Positions 42,705 to 56,114 of a DNA stretch of 64,000 nt are shown here, in pieces (within the stretch, counting starts at the first letter, position 1; every line of letters begins with the position of its first letter). This DNA comes from Mesostigma viride (taxonomy: Eukaryota; Streptophyta; Mesostigmatophyceae; Mesostigmatales; Mesostigmataceae): positions 1,411,234-1,475,233 of the forward strand of contig RPFO01000115.1 in NCBI GenBank assembly GCA_009746045.1, in the 5' to 3' direction. The notes below the pieces were generated by a model. It saw only the letters and a program-made list of their open reading frames with translations, was not told the DNA's origin and ran no database searches. The position numbers were made by a program, and so were the translations under genes.

Positions 42705-45700
42705 ATCAATATGACTCCATGTACGTAGACAAGCCATGATGACCCCATGGGAGCCTGAATCCTCATCATTAAATACATAAATGCCACCCATGTACGTAGA
42801 CGGGCCATGATGACACCAATGGAGCCTGAATCCTCATCATTAATTACATAAATGCCAACCATGTACATACACGGGCAATGATGACACCATGGGAGCCTGA
42901 ATCCTCATCATTAATTACATAAATGCCAACCATGTACGTAGGCCAGCCATGATGACACTGTGGGAGCCTGAATCCTCATCATTAATTTCATACATGCCAA
43001 CAACACGTAGACGGGCCATAATGACACCACGGGAGCCTGAATCCTGATCATTTTTTTTTCTTTGACATCCATGTACGTAGGCCAGCCATGATGACACCAT
43101 GGGAGCCTGAATCCTCATCATTTTTTTTCTGAGACATCCATGTACGTAGGCCAGCCATGATGACACCATGGGAGCCTGAATCCTCATCATTAAATACATA
43201 CATGCCATCCATGTACGTAGACAGGCCATGATGACACCATGGGAGCCTGAATCCTCATCATTTACTATTCCTTGACATCCATGTACGTAGACGGGCCATG
43301 ATGACACCATGGCCGGGAGCCTGAATCCTCATCATTTTTTTTTCTTTGACATCCATGTACATACGTAGGCCAGCCATGATGACACCAATGGAGCCTGAAT
43401 CCTCATCATTAATTACATACATGCCATCCATGTTCGTAGACAGGCCATGACATCTGACACCATGGGAGCCTGAATCCTCATCATTTACTATTCCTTGACA
43501 TCCATGTACGTAGACGGGCCATGATGACACCATGGGAGCCTGAATCCTCATCATTTTTTTTTCTTTGACATCCATGTACATACGTAGGCCAGCCATGATG
43601 ACACCAATGGAGCCTGAATCCTCATCATTAATTACATACATAAATGCCATGATCATCAATGACCCCATGGGAGCCTGAATCCTCATCATTAAATACATAA
43701 ATGCCACGGTCCATGTACGTAGACGGGCCATGATGACACCAATGGAGCCTGAATCCTCATCATTAATTACATAAATGCCAACCATGTACATACACGGGCA
43801 ATGATGACACCATGGGAGCCTGAATCCTCATCATTAATTACATACATGCCATCCATGTACGTACACGGGCCATGATGACACCATGGGAGCCTGAATCCTC
43901 ATCATTTTTTTTTCTTTGACATCCATGTACGTAGACGGGCCATGATGACACCATGGGAGCCTGAATCCTCATCATTAATTACATACATGCCATCCATGTA
44001 CGTAGGCCAGCCATGATGACACCATGGGAGCCTGAATCCTCATCATTTACTATTCCTTGACATCCATGTACGTAGGCCAGCCATGGAGACACCATGGGAG
44101 CCTGAATCCTCCTCATGAATTACATAAATGCCAACCATGTACGTAGACAAGCCATGATGACACCATGGGAGCCTGAATCCTCATCATTAATTACATACAT
44201 GCCATCCATGTACGTAGACGGGCCATGATGACACCATGGGAGCCTAGATCCTCCTCATGAATTACATAAATGCCAACCATGTACGTAGGCCAGCCATGGA
44301 GACAACATGGGAGCCTGAATCCTCCTCATTAATTACATAAATGCCAACCATGTACGTAGACGGGCCATGATGACACCATGGGGGCCTGAATCCTCATCAT
44401 TTTTTTTTCTTTGACATCCATGTACGTAGGCCAGCCATGATGACACCATGGGAGCCTGAATCCTCATCAATTTTTTTTCTTTGACATCCATGTACGTAGA
44501 CGGGCCATGATGACACCATGGGAGCCTGAATCCTCATCATTAATTACATGAATGCCATTCATGTACGTACACGGGCCATGATGACACCATGGGAGCCTGA
44601 ATCCTCATCATTAATTACATAAATGCCATCCATGTACGTACACGGGCCATGATGACACCATGGGAGCCTGAATCCTCATCAATAATTACATAAATGCCAT
44701 CCATGTACGTAGACGGGCCATGATGACACCATGGGAGCCTGAATCCTCATCATTTACTATTCCTTGACATCCATGTACGTAGGCCAGCCATGGAGACACC
44801 ATGGGAGCCTGAATACTCATCATTAATTACATAAATGCCAACCATGTAGGTAGACAAGCCATGATGACCCCATGGGAGCCTGAATCCTCATCATTAATTA
44901 CATAAATGCCATCCATGTACGTAGACGGGCCATGATGACACCATGGGAGCCTGAATCCTCATCATTAATTACATAAATGCCATTCATGTACGTAGGCCAG
45001 CCATGGAGACACCATGGGAGCCTGAATCCTCATCATTAATTACATAAATGCCAACCATGTACGTAGACAAGCCATGATGACACCATGGGAGCCTGAATCC
45101 TCCTCATTAATTACATAAATGCCAACCATGTACGTAGACAAGCCATGATGACACCATGGGCCTGAATCCTCATCATTAATTACATACATGCCATCCATGT
45201 ACGTAGACAGGCCATGATGACACCATGGGAGCCTGAATCCTCATCATTTACTATTCCTTGACATCCATGTACGTAGGCCAGCCATGGAGACACCATGGGA
45301 GCCTGAATCCTCCTCATTAATTACAGAAATGTTAACCATGTACGTAGACAAGCCATGATGACCCCATGGGAGCCTGAATCCTCATCATTAATTACATAAA
45401 TGCCATCCATGTACGTAGACGGGCCATGATGACACCATGGGAGCCTGAATCCTCATCATTAATTACATACATGCCATCGATGTACGTACACGGGCCATGA
45501 TGACACCATGGGAGCCTGAATCCTCATCATTTTTTTTTCTTTGACATCCATGTACGTAGACGGGCCATGATGACACCATGGGAGCCTGAATCCTCATCAT
45601 TAATTACATAAATGCCATTCATGTACGTAGATGGGCCATGATGACACCATGGGAGCCTGAATTCTCATCATTTACTATTCCTTGACATCCATGTACGTAG

Positions 45701-48700
45701 GCCAGCCATGGAGACACCATGGGAGCCTGAATCCTCCTCATTAATTACATAAATGCCAACCATGTACGTAGACAAGCCATGATGACCCCATGGGAGCCTG
45801 AATCCTCATCATTTTTTTTTCTTTGACATCCATGTACGTAGACGGGCCATGATGACACCATGGGAGCCTGAATCCTCATCATTAATTACATAAATGCCAT
45901 TCATGTACGTAGATGGGCCATGATGACACCATGGGAGCCTGAATTCTCATCATTTACTATTCCTTGACATCCATGTACGTAGGCCAGCCATGGAGACACC
46001 ATGGGAGCCTGAATCCTCCTCATTAATTACATAAATGCCAACCATGTACGTAGACAAGCCATGATGACCCCATGGGAGCCTGAATCCTCATCATTAATTA
46101 CATAAATGCCATCCATGTACGTAGACGGGCCATGATGACACCATGGGAGCCTGAATCCTCATTATTATATACAAAAATGCCATCCATGTACGTACACGGG
46201 CAATGATGACACCATGGGAGCCTGAATCCTCATCATTAATTACATAAATGCCATTCATGTACGTAGACATGACATGATGACACCATGGGAGCCTGAATCC
46301 TCATCATTAATTACATACATGCCATCCATGTACGTACACGGGCCATGATGACACCATGGGAGCCTGAATCCTCATCATTTTTTTTTCTTTGACATCCATG
46401 TACGTAGACGGGCCATGATGACACCATGGGAGCCTGAATCCTCATCATTAATTACATACATGCCATCCATGTACGTAGGCCAGCCATGATGACACCATGG
46501 GAGCCTGAATCCTCATCATTTACTATTCCTTGACATCCATGTACGTAGGCCAGCCATGGAGACACCATGGGAGCCTGAATCCTCCTCATGAATTACATAA
46601 ATGCCAACCATGTACGTAGACAAGCCATGATGACACCATGGGAGCCTGAATCCTCATCATTTACTATTCCTTGACATCTGGACATGTACGTAGACGGGCC
46701 ATGATGACACCATGGGAGCCTGAATCCTCATCATTAATTACATACATGCCATCCATGTACGTAGACGGGCCATGATGACACCATGGGAGCCTAGATCCTC
46801 CTCATGAATTACATAAATGCCAACCATGTACGTAGGCCAGCCATGGAGACACCATGGGAGCCTGAATCCTCCTCATTATAATTACATAAATGCCAACCAT
46901 GTACGTAGACGGGCCATGATGACACCATGGGGGCCTGAATCCTCATCATTTTTTTTTCTTTGACATCCATGTACGTAGACAGGCCATGATGACACCATGG
47001 GAGCCTGAATCCTCCTCATTAATTACATAAATGCCAACCATGTACGTAGGCCAGCCATGGAGACACCATGGGAGCCTGAATCCTCCTCATAAATTACATA
47101 AATGCCAACCATGTACGTAGACAAGCCATGATGACACCATGGGAGCCTGAATCCTCATCATTTACTATTCCTTGACATCCATGTACGTAGACGGGCCATG
47201 ATGACACCATGGGAGCCTGAATCCTCATCATTAATTACATACATGCCATCCATGTACGTACACGGGCCATGATGACACCATGGGAGCCTGAATCCTCATC
47301 ATTTACTATTCCTTGACATCCATGTACGTAGACGGGCCATGATGACACCATGGGAGCCTGAATCCTCATCATTAATTACATAAATGCCATCCATGTACGT
47401 AGACGGGCCATGATGACACCATGGGAGCCTGAATCCTCATTATTTACTATACCTTGACATCCATGTACGTAGGCCAGCCATGATGACACCAATGGAGCCT
47501 GAATCCTCCTCATTAATTACATAAATGCCATTCATGTACGTAGACAAGCCATGATGACACCATGGGAGCCTGAATCCTCATCATTAATTACATAAATGCC
47601 ATCCATGTACGTACACGGGCCATGATGACACCATGGGAGCCTGAATCCTCGTCATTTTTTTTTCTTTGACATCCATGTACGTAGACGGGCCATGATGACA
47701 CCATGGGAGCCTGAATCCTCATCATTAATTACATACATGCCAACAATGTAGGTAGACAAGCCATGATGACACCATGGGAGCCTGAATCCTCATCATTTAT
47801 TTTATGAGACATCCATGTACGTAGGCCAGCCATGATGACACCATGGGAGCCTGAATCCTCATCATTTCTTTTTCTTTGACATCCATGTACGTAGGCCAGC
47901 CATGATGACACCATGGGAGCCTGAATCCTCCTCATTAATTACATACATGCCATCCATGTACGTACACGGGCCATGATGACACCATGGGAGCCTGAATCCT
48001 CATCATTTACTATTCCTTGACATCCATGTACGTAGGCCAGCCATGGAGACACCATGGGAGCCTGAATCCTCATCATTAATTACATAAATGCCAACCATGT
48101 ACGTAGACAAGCCATGATGACACCATGGGAGCCTGAATCCTCCTCATTAATTACATAAATGCCAACCATGTACGTAGACAAGCCATGATGACACCATGGG
48201 AGCCTGAATCCTCATCATTAATTACATACATGCCATCCATGTACGTAGACAGGCCATGATGACACCATGGGAGCCTGAATCCTCATCATTTACTATTCCT
48301 TGACATCCATGTACGTAGGCCAGCCATGGAGACACCATGGGAGCCTGAATCCTCCTCATTAATTACATAAATGCCAACCATGTACGTAGACAAGCCATGA
48401 TGACCCCATGGGAGCCTGAATCCTCATCATTAATTACATAAATGCCATCCATGTACGTAGACGGGCCATGATGACACCATGGGAGCCTGAATCCTCATCA
48501 TTAATTACATAAATGCCATTCATGTACGTAGGCCAGCCATGGAGACACCATGGGAGCCTGAATCCTCATCATTAATTACATAAATGCCAACCATGTACGT
48601 AGACAAGCCATGATGACACCATGGGAGCCTGAATCCTCCTCATTAATTACATAAATGCCAACCATGTACGTAGACAAGCCATGATGACACCATGGGCCTG

Positions 48701-51202
48701 AATCCTCATCATTAATTACATACATGCCATCCATGTACGTAGACAGGCCATGATGACACCATGGGAGCCTGAATCCTCATCATTTACTATTCCTTGACAT
48801 CCATGTACGTAGGCCAGCCATGGAGACACCATGGGAGCCTGAATCCTCCTCATTAATTACATAAATGCCAACCATGTACGTAGACAAGCCATGATGACCC
48901 CATGGGAGCCTGAATCCTCATCATTTACTATTCCTTGACATCCATGTACATAGGCCAGCCATGGAGACACCATGGGAGCCTGAATCCTCATCATCAATTA
49001 CATAAATGCCAACCATGTACGTAGACAAGCCATGATGACACCATGGGAGCCTAGATCCTCCTCATGAATTACATAAATGCCAACCATGTACGTAGGCCAG
49101 CCATGGAGACAACATGGGAGCCTGAATCCTCATCATTAATTACATAAATGACATCCATGTACGTAGACGGGCCATGATGACACCATGGGAGCCTGAATCC
49201 TCATCATTAATTACATACTTGCCATTCATGTACGTAGACGGGCCATGGAGACACCATGGGAGCCTGAATCCTCATCATTTACTATTCCTTGACATCCATG
49301 TACGTAGACGGGCCATGATGACACCATGGGAGCCTGAATCCTCATCATTAATTACATAAATGCCATCCATGTACGTAGACGGGCGATGATGACACCATGG
49401 GAGCCTAAATCCTCCTCATTAATTACATAAATGCCATCCATGTACGTAGGCCAGCCATGGAGACACCATGGGAGCCTGAATCCTCCTCATTAATTACATA
49501 AATGCCAACCATGTACGTAGACAAGCCATGATGACACCATGGGAGCCTGAATCCTCATCATTTACTATTCCTTGACATCCATGTACGTAGGCCAGCCATG
49601 ATGACACCAATGGAGCCTGAATCCTCTTCATTTTTTTAATGAGAGGATTCAGGTTACATAAATGCCAACCATGTAGGTAGACAAGCCATGATGACACCAT
49701 GGGAGCCTGAATCCTCATCATTAAATACATAAATGCCATCCATGTACGTAGGCCAGCCATGGAGACACCATGGGAGCCTGAATCCTCCTCATTAATTACA
49801 TAAATGCCAACCATGTACGTAGACAAGCCATGATGACACCATGGGAGCCTGAATCCTCATCATTTACTATTCCTTGACATCCATGTACGTAGGCCAGCCA
49901 TGATGACACCAATGGAGCCTGAATCCTCCTCGTTAATTATACATAAATGCCAACCATGTACGTAGACAAGCCATGATGACACCATGGGAGCCTGAATCCT
50001 CATCATTTACTATTCCTTGACATCCATGTACGTAGACGGGCCATGATGACACCATGGGAGCCTGAATCCTCATCATTAATTACATAAATGCCATCCATGT
50101 ACGTAGACGGGCCATGATGACACCATGGGAGCCTGAATCCTCATCATTTTTTTTATGAGACATCCATGTACGTAGGCCAGCCATGATGACACCATGGGAG
50201 CCTGAATCCTCATCATTTTTTTTTCTTTGACATCCATGTACGTAGACGGGCCATGATGACACCATGGGAGCCTGAATCCTCATCATTAATTACATACATG
50301 CCATCCATGTACGTACACGGGCCATGATGACACCATGGGAGCCTGAATCCTCATCATTTACTATTCCTTGACATCCATGTACGTAGGCCAGCCATGATGA
50401 CACCAATGGAGCCTGAATCCTCCTCGTTAATTACATAAATGCCAACCATGTACGTAGACAAGCCATGATGACACCATGGGAGCCTGAATCCTCATCATTT
50501 ACTATTCCTTGACATCCATGTACGTAGACGGGCCATGATGACACCATGGGAGCCTGAATCCTCATCATTTACTATTCCTTGACATCCACGTACGTAGGCC
50601 AGCCATGATGACACCAATGGAGCCTGAATCCTCCTCGTTAATCACATAAATGCCAACCATGTACGTAGACAAGCCATGATGACACCATGGGAGCCTGAAT
50701 CCTCATCATTTACTATTCCTTGACATCCATGTACGTAGACGGGCCATGATGACACCATGGGAGCCTGAATCCTCATCATTAATTACAAAAATGCCAACCA
50801 TGTACGTAGACGGGCCATGATGACACCATGGGAGCCTGAATCCTCATCATTTTTTTTATGAGACATCCATGTACGTAGGCCAGCCATGATGACACCATGG
50901 GAGCCTGAATCCTCATCATTTTTTTTTCTTTGACATCCATGTACGTAGACGGGCCATGGAGACACCATGGGAGCCTGAATCCTTCTCATTAATTACATAA
51001 ATGCCAACCATGTACGTAGACAAGCCATGATGACACCATGGGAGCCTGAATCCTCATCATTTACTATTCCTTGACATCCATGTACGTAGGCCAGCCATGA
51101 TGACACCAATGGAGCCTGAATCCTCCTCGTTAATTACATAAATGCCAACCATGTACGTAGACAAGCCATGATGACACCATGGGAGCCTGAATCCTCATCA
51201 TT
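42705..51202. repeat. 70-71 bp satellite array, left block
   Basis: The unit has a constant core CATGTACGTA, GCCATGATGACACCATGGGA and GCCTGAATCCTCATCATT, plus one of three linkers: AATTACATAAATGCCA, TACTATTCCTTGACAT or TTTTTTTCTTTGACAT. A second polymorphism alternates AGACGGGCC, AGACAAGCC and AGGCCAGCC. Counting both blocks there are about 140 units. Rare variants recur in long blocks (see findings). Frames across the array are repeat artefacts. Confidence 0.97.
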
Positions 51203-52998
51203 CGGTGTTCTCTGAACGTAGTTTCTTTATAACAGATGAGAATGAACGCCGCTATGTGAGTGGTACTACGGGACGGTGGGCCTTGGGCTGGACCGGTTCC
51301 ATGAGTTAGAATTAGTTGGCCAGTTTTGTATGGCCATTTCTAGTTCGTTAAGTTAAGTAGCAATTAAGTTACTGTTGCTGACGGCTCATGAGGCGAGCCT
51401 GGGCTACGCCGCCCTAAAGTGCCATTTGCACGATGTTCTAGGTCTCTTTTTCTTGTAATCGGATGTATGGGGTATGGGTATGGCGGATTACAAGAAATTT
51501 AATGCTGCCCTAATCGCGTCAGCCTTTTGGCTGGCGGTGGCCGATTAGAGATGGCGCGTGACTGACATAGCTTGAACAGTCACGTGACTGTGAAAAAGAA
51601 ATTGAAATTACCCTCGTCGGTTTTCTCCCCGCAGCTGGGTTCTTGGCCGACGAGAGACTATAAAATACTTCGCGTTTGCCTGCGCGTGGCACCTGTACGG
51701 AACTCTGAAGCCATGAGTAAGATTTCCGTGCCACGCTGCAGTGCCTACCGCTTTGCTGCGGAATGTCGCAGCAGGGTTGCAGTTCCTGACTGCTGACTGC
51801 CGAAGGAAGGGTGGTCGGGTTACTTTTAGTGGGCATTGTGATGGACGACAAGTCTGTCGGCCCTCGCGTAAGTAGAAAAATATTTACCAGCATCCGCTCT
51901 TATGGGTGCGTGAGGTCTCGGGAATGTGGTGGGGACGAATTCCGGAATTATGCAATATTTCGATTCAGACCGAGACTTAAGGGGCCAGTTTAACAGACGG
52001 ACCTGGGCCGGGCAGGACCAAATATTTTGGCCGGCCCAGTTGCGCTTGCGCTTTATCGGCCGCTGGGGTGTGTGATGAGAGCCTGCTCATCAACTAAAAC
52101 CTGAAATATGGAAAGTTACTCCCCCAGGTGACAACGTTGACAGTAATCGAGATATGGTGGCATCGGGTGACGTCCTACAAGTTGTCGTCACGTTAGGGCG
52201 GCACTGGCCTTTGAGGGAGGTCCGTGATCGTTAAACGAGGCGTCTTCTTCCTTGTCTTTGCGTGCACATTCAACACCCTCTTTTACTGGCCGAGGGTGGA
52301 AGGCTGGGGGGGGCCCTGCAAAGGGTTATCGTGCATGAGGCTCGCTACAGCCGCCGGCGATTGTAATGGTCGTGACCGTTGCGGCAGGGCAGCCTCGGGA
52401 GCCACTGAGCGAAAGTGGTTGGCGGAGCTTTGGAGATAAAGCACCAGGAAAGGGGGGTTGGGTAACGAGAACTACAATCAATCATGAAATGGGTGCAGCG
52501 TGGCAGGCTCACTCATGGGTTCTGTAATTGCCCACTTATTGTTTTAATCAAATGTTGGTGGATTGGTAATAGTGGGAATAGAATCGGTGTTCTCTGAACG
52601 TAGTTTCTTTATAACAGATGAGAATGAACGCCGCTATGTGAGTGGTACTACGGGACGGTGGGCCTTGGGCTGGACCGGTTCCATGAGTTAGAATTAGTTG
52701 GCCAGTTTTGTATGGCCATTTCTAGTTCGTTAAGTTAAGTAGCAATTAAGTTACTGTTGCTGACGGCTCATGAGGCGAGCCTGGGCTACGCCGCCCTAAA
52801 GTGCCATTTGCACGATGTTCTAGGTCTCTTTTTCTTGTCCCGCCCTCCCTCCCTCTTTTTGTGTTTGTTTCTAGGGTAACGAGAACTACAATCAATCATG
52901 AAATGGGTGCAGCGTGGCAGGCTCACTCATGGGTTCTGTAATTGCCCACTTATTGTTTTAATCAAATGTTGGTGGATTGGTAATAGTGGGAATAGAAT
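51203..52998 (+). mobile_element. Split-direct-repeat element 1 (A1-internal-B1-A2-spacer-B2)
   Basis: A1 51203-51456 and A2 52585-52838 (254 bp each) appear identical. B1 52460-52584 and B2 52874-52998 (125 bp each) appear identical. Between A1 and B1 are 1003 bp of internal sequence; between A2 and B2 only 35 bp starting with four C-triplets (CCCGCCCTCCCTCCC). This order is diagnostic of PAT-like DIRS elements such as Kangaroo of Volvox. The internal part has only short frames without reverse transcriptase or tyrosine recombinase motifs, so it is a non-autonomous member. It is inserted in the satellite, with AAT or ATT at each border. Confidence 0.8.
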
Positions 52999-54596
52999 TA
53001 CTATTCCTTGACATCCATGTACGTAGACGGGCCATGATGACACCATGGGAGCCTGAATCCTCATCATTTACTATTCCTTGACATCCATGTACGTAGGCCA
53101 GCCATGATGACACCAATGGAGCCTGAATCCTCCTCGTTAATTACATAAATGCCAACCATGTACGTAGACAAGCCATGATGACACCATGGGAGCCTGAATC
53201 CTCATCATTTACTATTCCTTGACATCCATGTACGTAGACGGGCCATGATGACACCATGGGAGCCTGAATCCTCATCATTAATTACAAAAATGCCAACCAT
53301 GTACGTAGACGGGCCATGATGACACCATGGGAGCCTGAATCCTCATCATTTTTTTTATGAGACATCCATGTACGTAGGCCAGCCATGATGACACCATGGG
53401 AGCCTGAATCCTCATCATTTTTTTTCTTTGACATCCATGTACGTAGACGGGCCATGATGACACCATGGGAGCCTGAATCCTCATCATTAATTACATACAT
53501 GCCATCCATGTACGTACACGGGCCATGATGACACCATGGGAGCCTGAATCCTCATCATTTACTATTCCTTGACATCCATGTACGTAGGCCAGCCATGGAG
53601 ACACCATGGGAGCCTGAATCCTCCTCGTTAATTACATAAATGCCAACCATGTACGTAGACAAGCCATGATGACACCATGGGAGCCTGAATCCTCATCATT
53701 TACTATTCCTTGACATCCATGTACGTAGACGGGCCATGATGACACCATTGGAGCCTGAATCCTCATCATTAATTACATATATGCCAACCATGTACGTAGA
53801 CGGGCATTGATGACACCATGGGAGCCTAAATCCTCCTCATTAATTACATAAATGCCATCCATGTACGTAGGCCAGCCATGGAGACACCATGGGAGCCTGA
53901 ATCCTCATCATTAAATACATACATGCCATCCATGTACGTAGACAGGCCATGATGACACCATGGGAGCCTGAATCCTCATCATTAATTACATACTTGCCAT
54001 TCATGTACGTAGACGGGCCATGGAGACACCATGGGAGCCTGAATCCTCATCATTTACTATTCCTTGACATCCATGTACGTAGACGGGCCATGATGACACC
54101 ATGGGAGCCTGAATCCTCATCATTAATTACATAAATGCCATCCATGTACGTAGACGGGCCATGATGACACCATGGGAGCCTGAATCCTCATCATTAATTA
54201 CATACTTGCCATTCATGTACGTAGACGGGCCATGGAGACACCATGGGAGCCTGAATCCTCATCATTTACTATTCCTTGACATCCATGTACGTAGACGGGC
54301 CATGATGACACCATGGGAGCCTGAATCCTCATCATTAATTACATAAATGCCATCCATGTACGTAGACGGGCGATGATGACACCATGGGAGCCTAAATCCT
54401 CCTCATTAATTACATAAATGCCATCCATGTACGTAGGCCAGCCATGGAGACACCATGGGAGCCTGAATCCTCCTCATTAATTACATAAATGCCAACCATG
54501 TACGTAGACAAGCCATGATGACACCATGGGAGCCTGAATCCTCATCATTTACTATTCCTTGACATCCATGTACGTAGGCCAGCCATGATGACACAG
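52999..54596. repeat. 70-71 bp satellite array, right block
   Basis: Continuation of the array after the inserted element. A three-unit block with the variant CTTGCCATTCATGTACG is tandemly repeated (53949 and 54161, 212 bp apart). It ends abruptly at GATGACAC where unrelated sequence begins. Confidence 0.95.
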
Positions 54597-56032
54597 TTGG
54601 ATGGAGACTAGGAACGACGAACAACTGCTGAAGCTGAAAGCGAATGATGATTGTATTACAATAATACAATGAGAGAGCGATGAAAGCTGAGGGCTCAGAA
54701 TGGAACTGGGCAAACGCGGGTGCTGTGGCACTCCCCAGTGCTACGCCTATATGCCTATGGCGGTGCTACCTGCAGCACACGACCAGTGGACAACTGTACA
54801 CTGCAATGCCATGCGACCACGTCACTAGCAACCAGCTAAGACTCGGCCCGTCAGGCCCGGCTACACCGGACCTGGCGGGTCGAGCTAGCACCTAGGAACA
54901 GTCTGGCACTAACCGCACATCGGTCCACATGACACCTCAGTACCGTACACCCTGCCGTACTGTACTGAGGTGTCCCGCTCAGCCGCGGTAGGCAATACGC
55001 GGCGCGCAGGCCGGAAATCCGTGTGTCAGCCTAAGCATCTCATCTAACTCCCATTATGTTTTCCTTTCAGGTTGAAGGCTAGCGACTTCAAGCCTGACCC
55101 TGCCCAGCTAGGAGACTGACTCCAAGCTGACTGAGGTGCTGAGCAACTGACACCCATACTGCAACATCTGGACTGAAAAAGATGGGCCCCAGAACTCGTG
55201 CAATACTTGTGATGGCATCACGTTTAGCTCAACATGCCCGGGGAGTTCCTCCTCCTCGCGAGCTCACAAGGGAGATAGCTATGCCTGTCTGCCTATCCAG
55301 GGAGTGCATCACCAGCCAAGAAGCCATTGTAAAAAAATGCCAAGGTAACCGTTTAAGAGGTTCCATGTTGTTCCATCATCATCGCCCACTCAGAGAGAAA
55401 ATACCCAGCCAGGCTGGGTCAACTGAGCTCAGGTTACCTGCAACCTGAGGAGTGACAGTGGACAGGTTTATTGCACCCTGCACTGTCCATGTTGTACCTG
55501 CACAACATGTGAGGACCAGCCACCCCTGCCCTGCACAGAGGGGGCTGAAGTCCGAGTGACAGGTGACAGGACTATGACATCCTGGACCTGGCCACGTTGC
55601 ACCTGCACAACGTGTGAGACCAGCCACCCCTGCCCTGCACATGGGTGACTGAAGTCCTGGTGACAGGTGACAGGAATATTTCATCCTGCACCTGTGCTGA
55701 GCACGTTGTACTAGACAACATGACAGCACCCATGCCTTTACTGCCACTGAACAGTAAGGCCAGGTGGCCCAGGATATCCACAGTGAACTGGGGTCCTGGG
55801 TAACCACCTGTCAAGGGAGCTTTGACCCTCCACTTGAATGGGGGCACCTGAGCCACTGAGCTCAAGGCCAATCCACCAAGGCATACGCCCTAGTGAAGAA
55901 AGTGTGAGATACATCCCATGCCCACCTATGAAGGTGTGCATAACGAAATTCCATGGTGTTGAAAAAATCAAAACAGATTTTATTGGGCATAGGGCACGCA
56001 GATGTATGAAAAACAGACTCCAACCAACCCCC
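54597..56032 (-). other. Candidate 3' LTR of the copia-like element
   Basis: The satellite ends at 54596 and the RNase H frame ends at 56115. A purine run AAGGGGGGTTGG on the minus strand at about 56024-56035 could be the polypurine tract. The region's ends are imperfect inverted repeats (AGTTGGATGGAGACT on the left, GGTTGGTTGGAGTCT on the right), as LTR ends are. The other LTR would lie outside the window, so this cannot be confirmed. Two units of about 115 bp with CAGCCACCCCTGCCCTGCAC are tandem at about 55485-55710. Confidence 0.35.
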
Positions 56033-56114
56033 CTTGCTGGAAGCCACAACCTACCCCTTGGACCTGCCCAAGGGGTACTGGGTGACCTAGGCGGCCCTGG
56101 TGAACAGGACCCTG

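Noticed and set aside
51203-52998. LTR retrotransposon with direct LTRs
   Set aside because: The direct repeats are split: A and B are adjacent only in the second copy, and the first copy has the internal region between A and B. LTRs would place intact A-B at both ends.
42705-54596. CRISPR array
   Set aside because: The spacing is regular, but linkers belong to three recurring types, not unique spacers; no cas genes, and the genome is eukaryotic.
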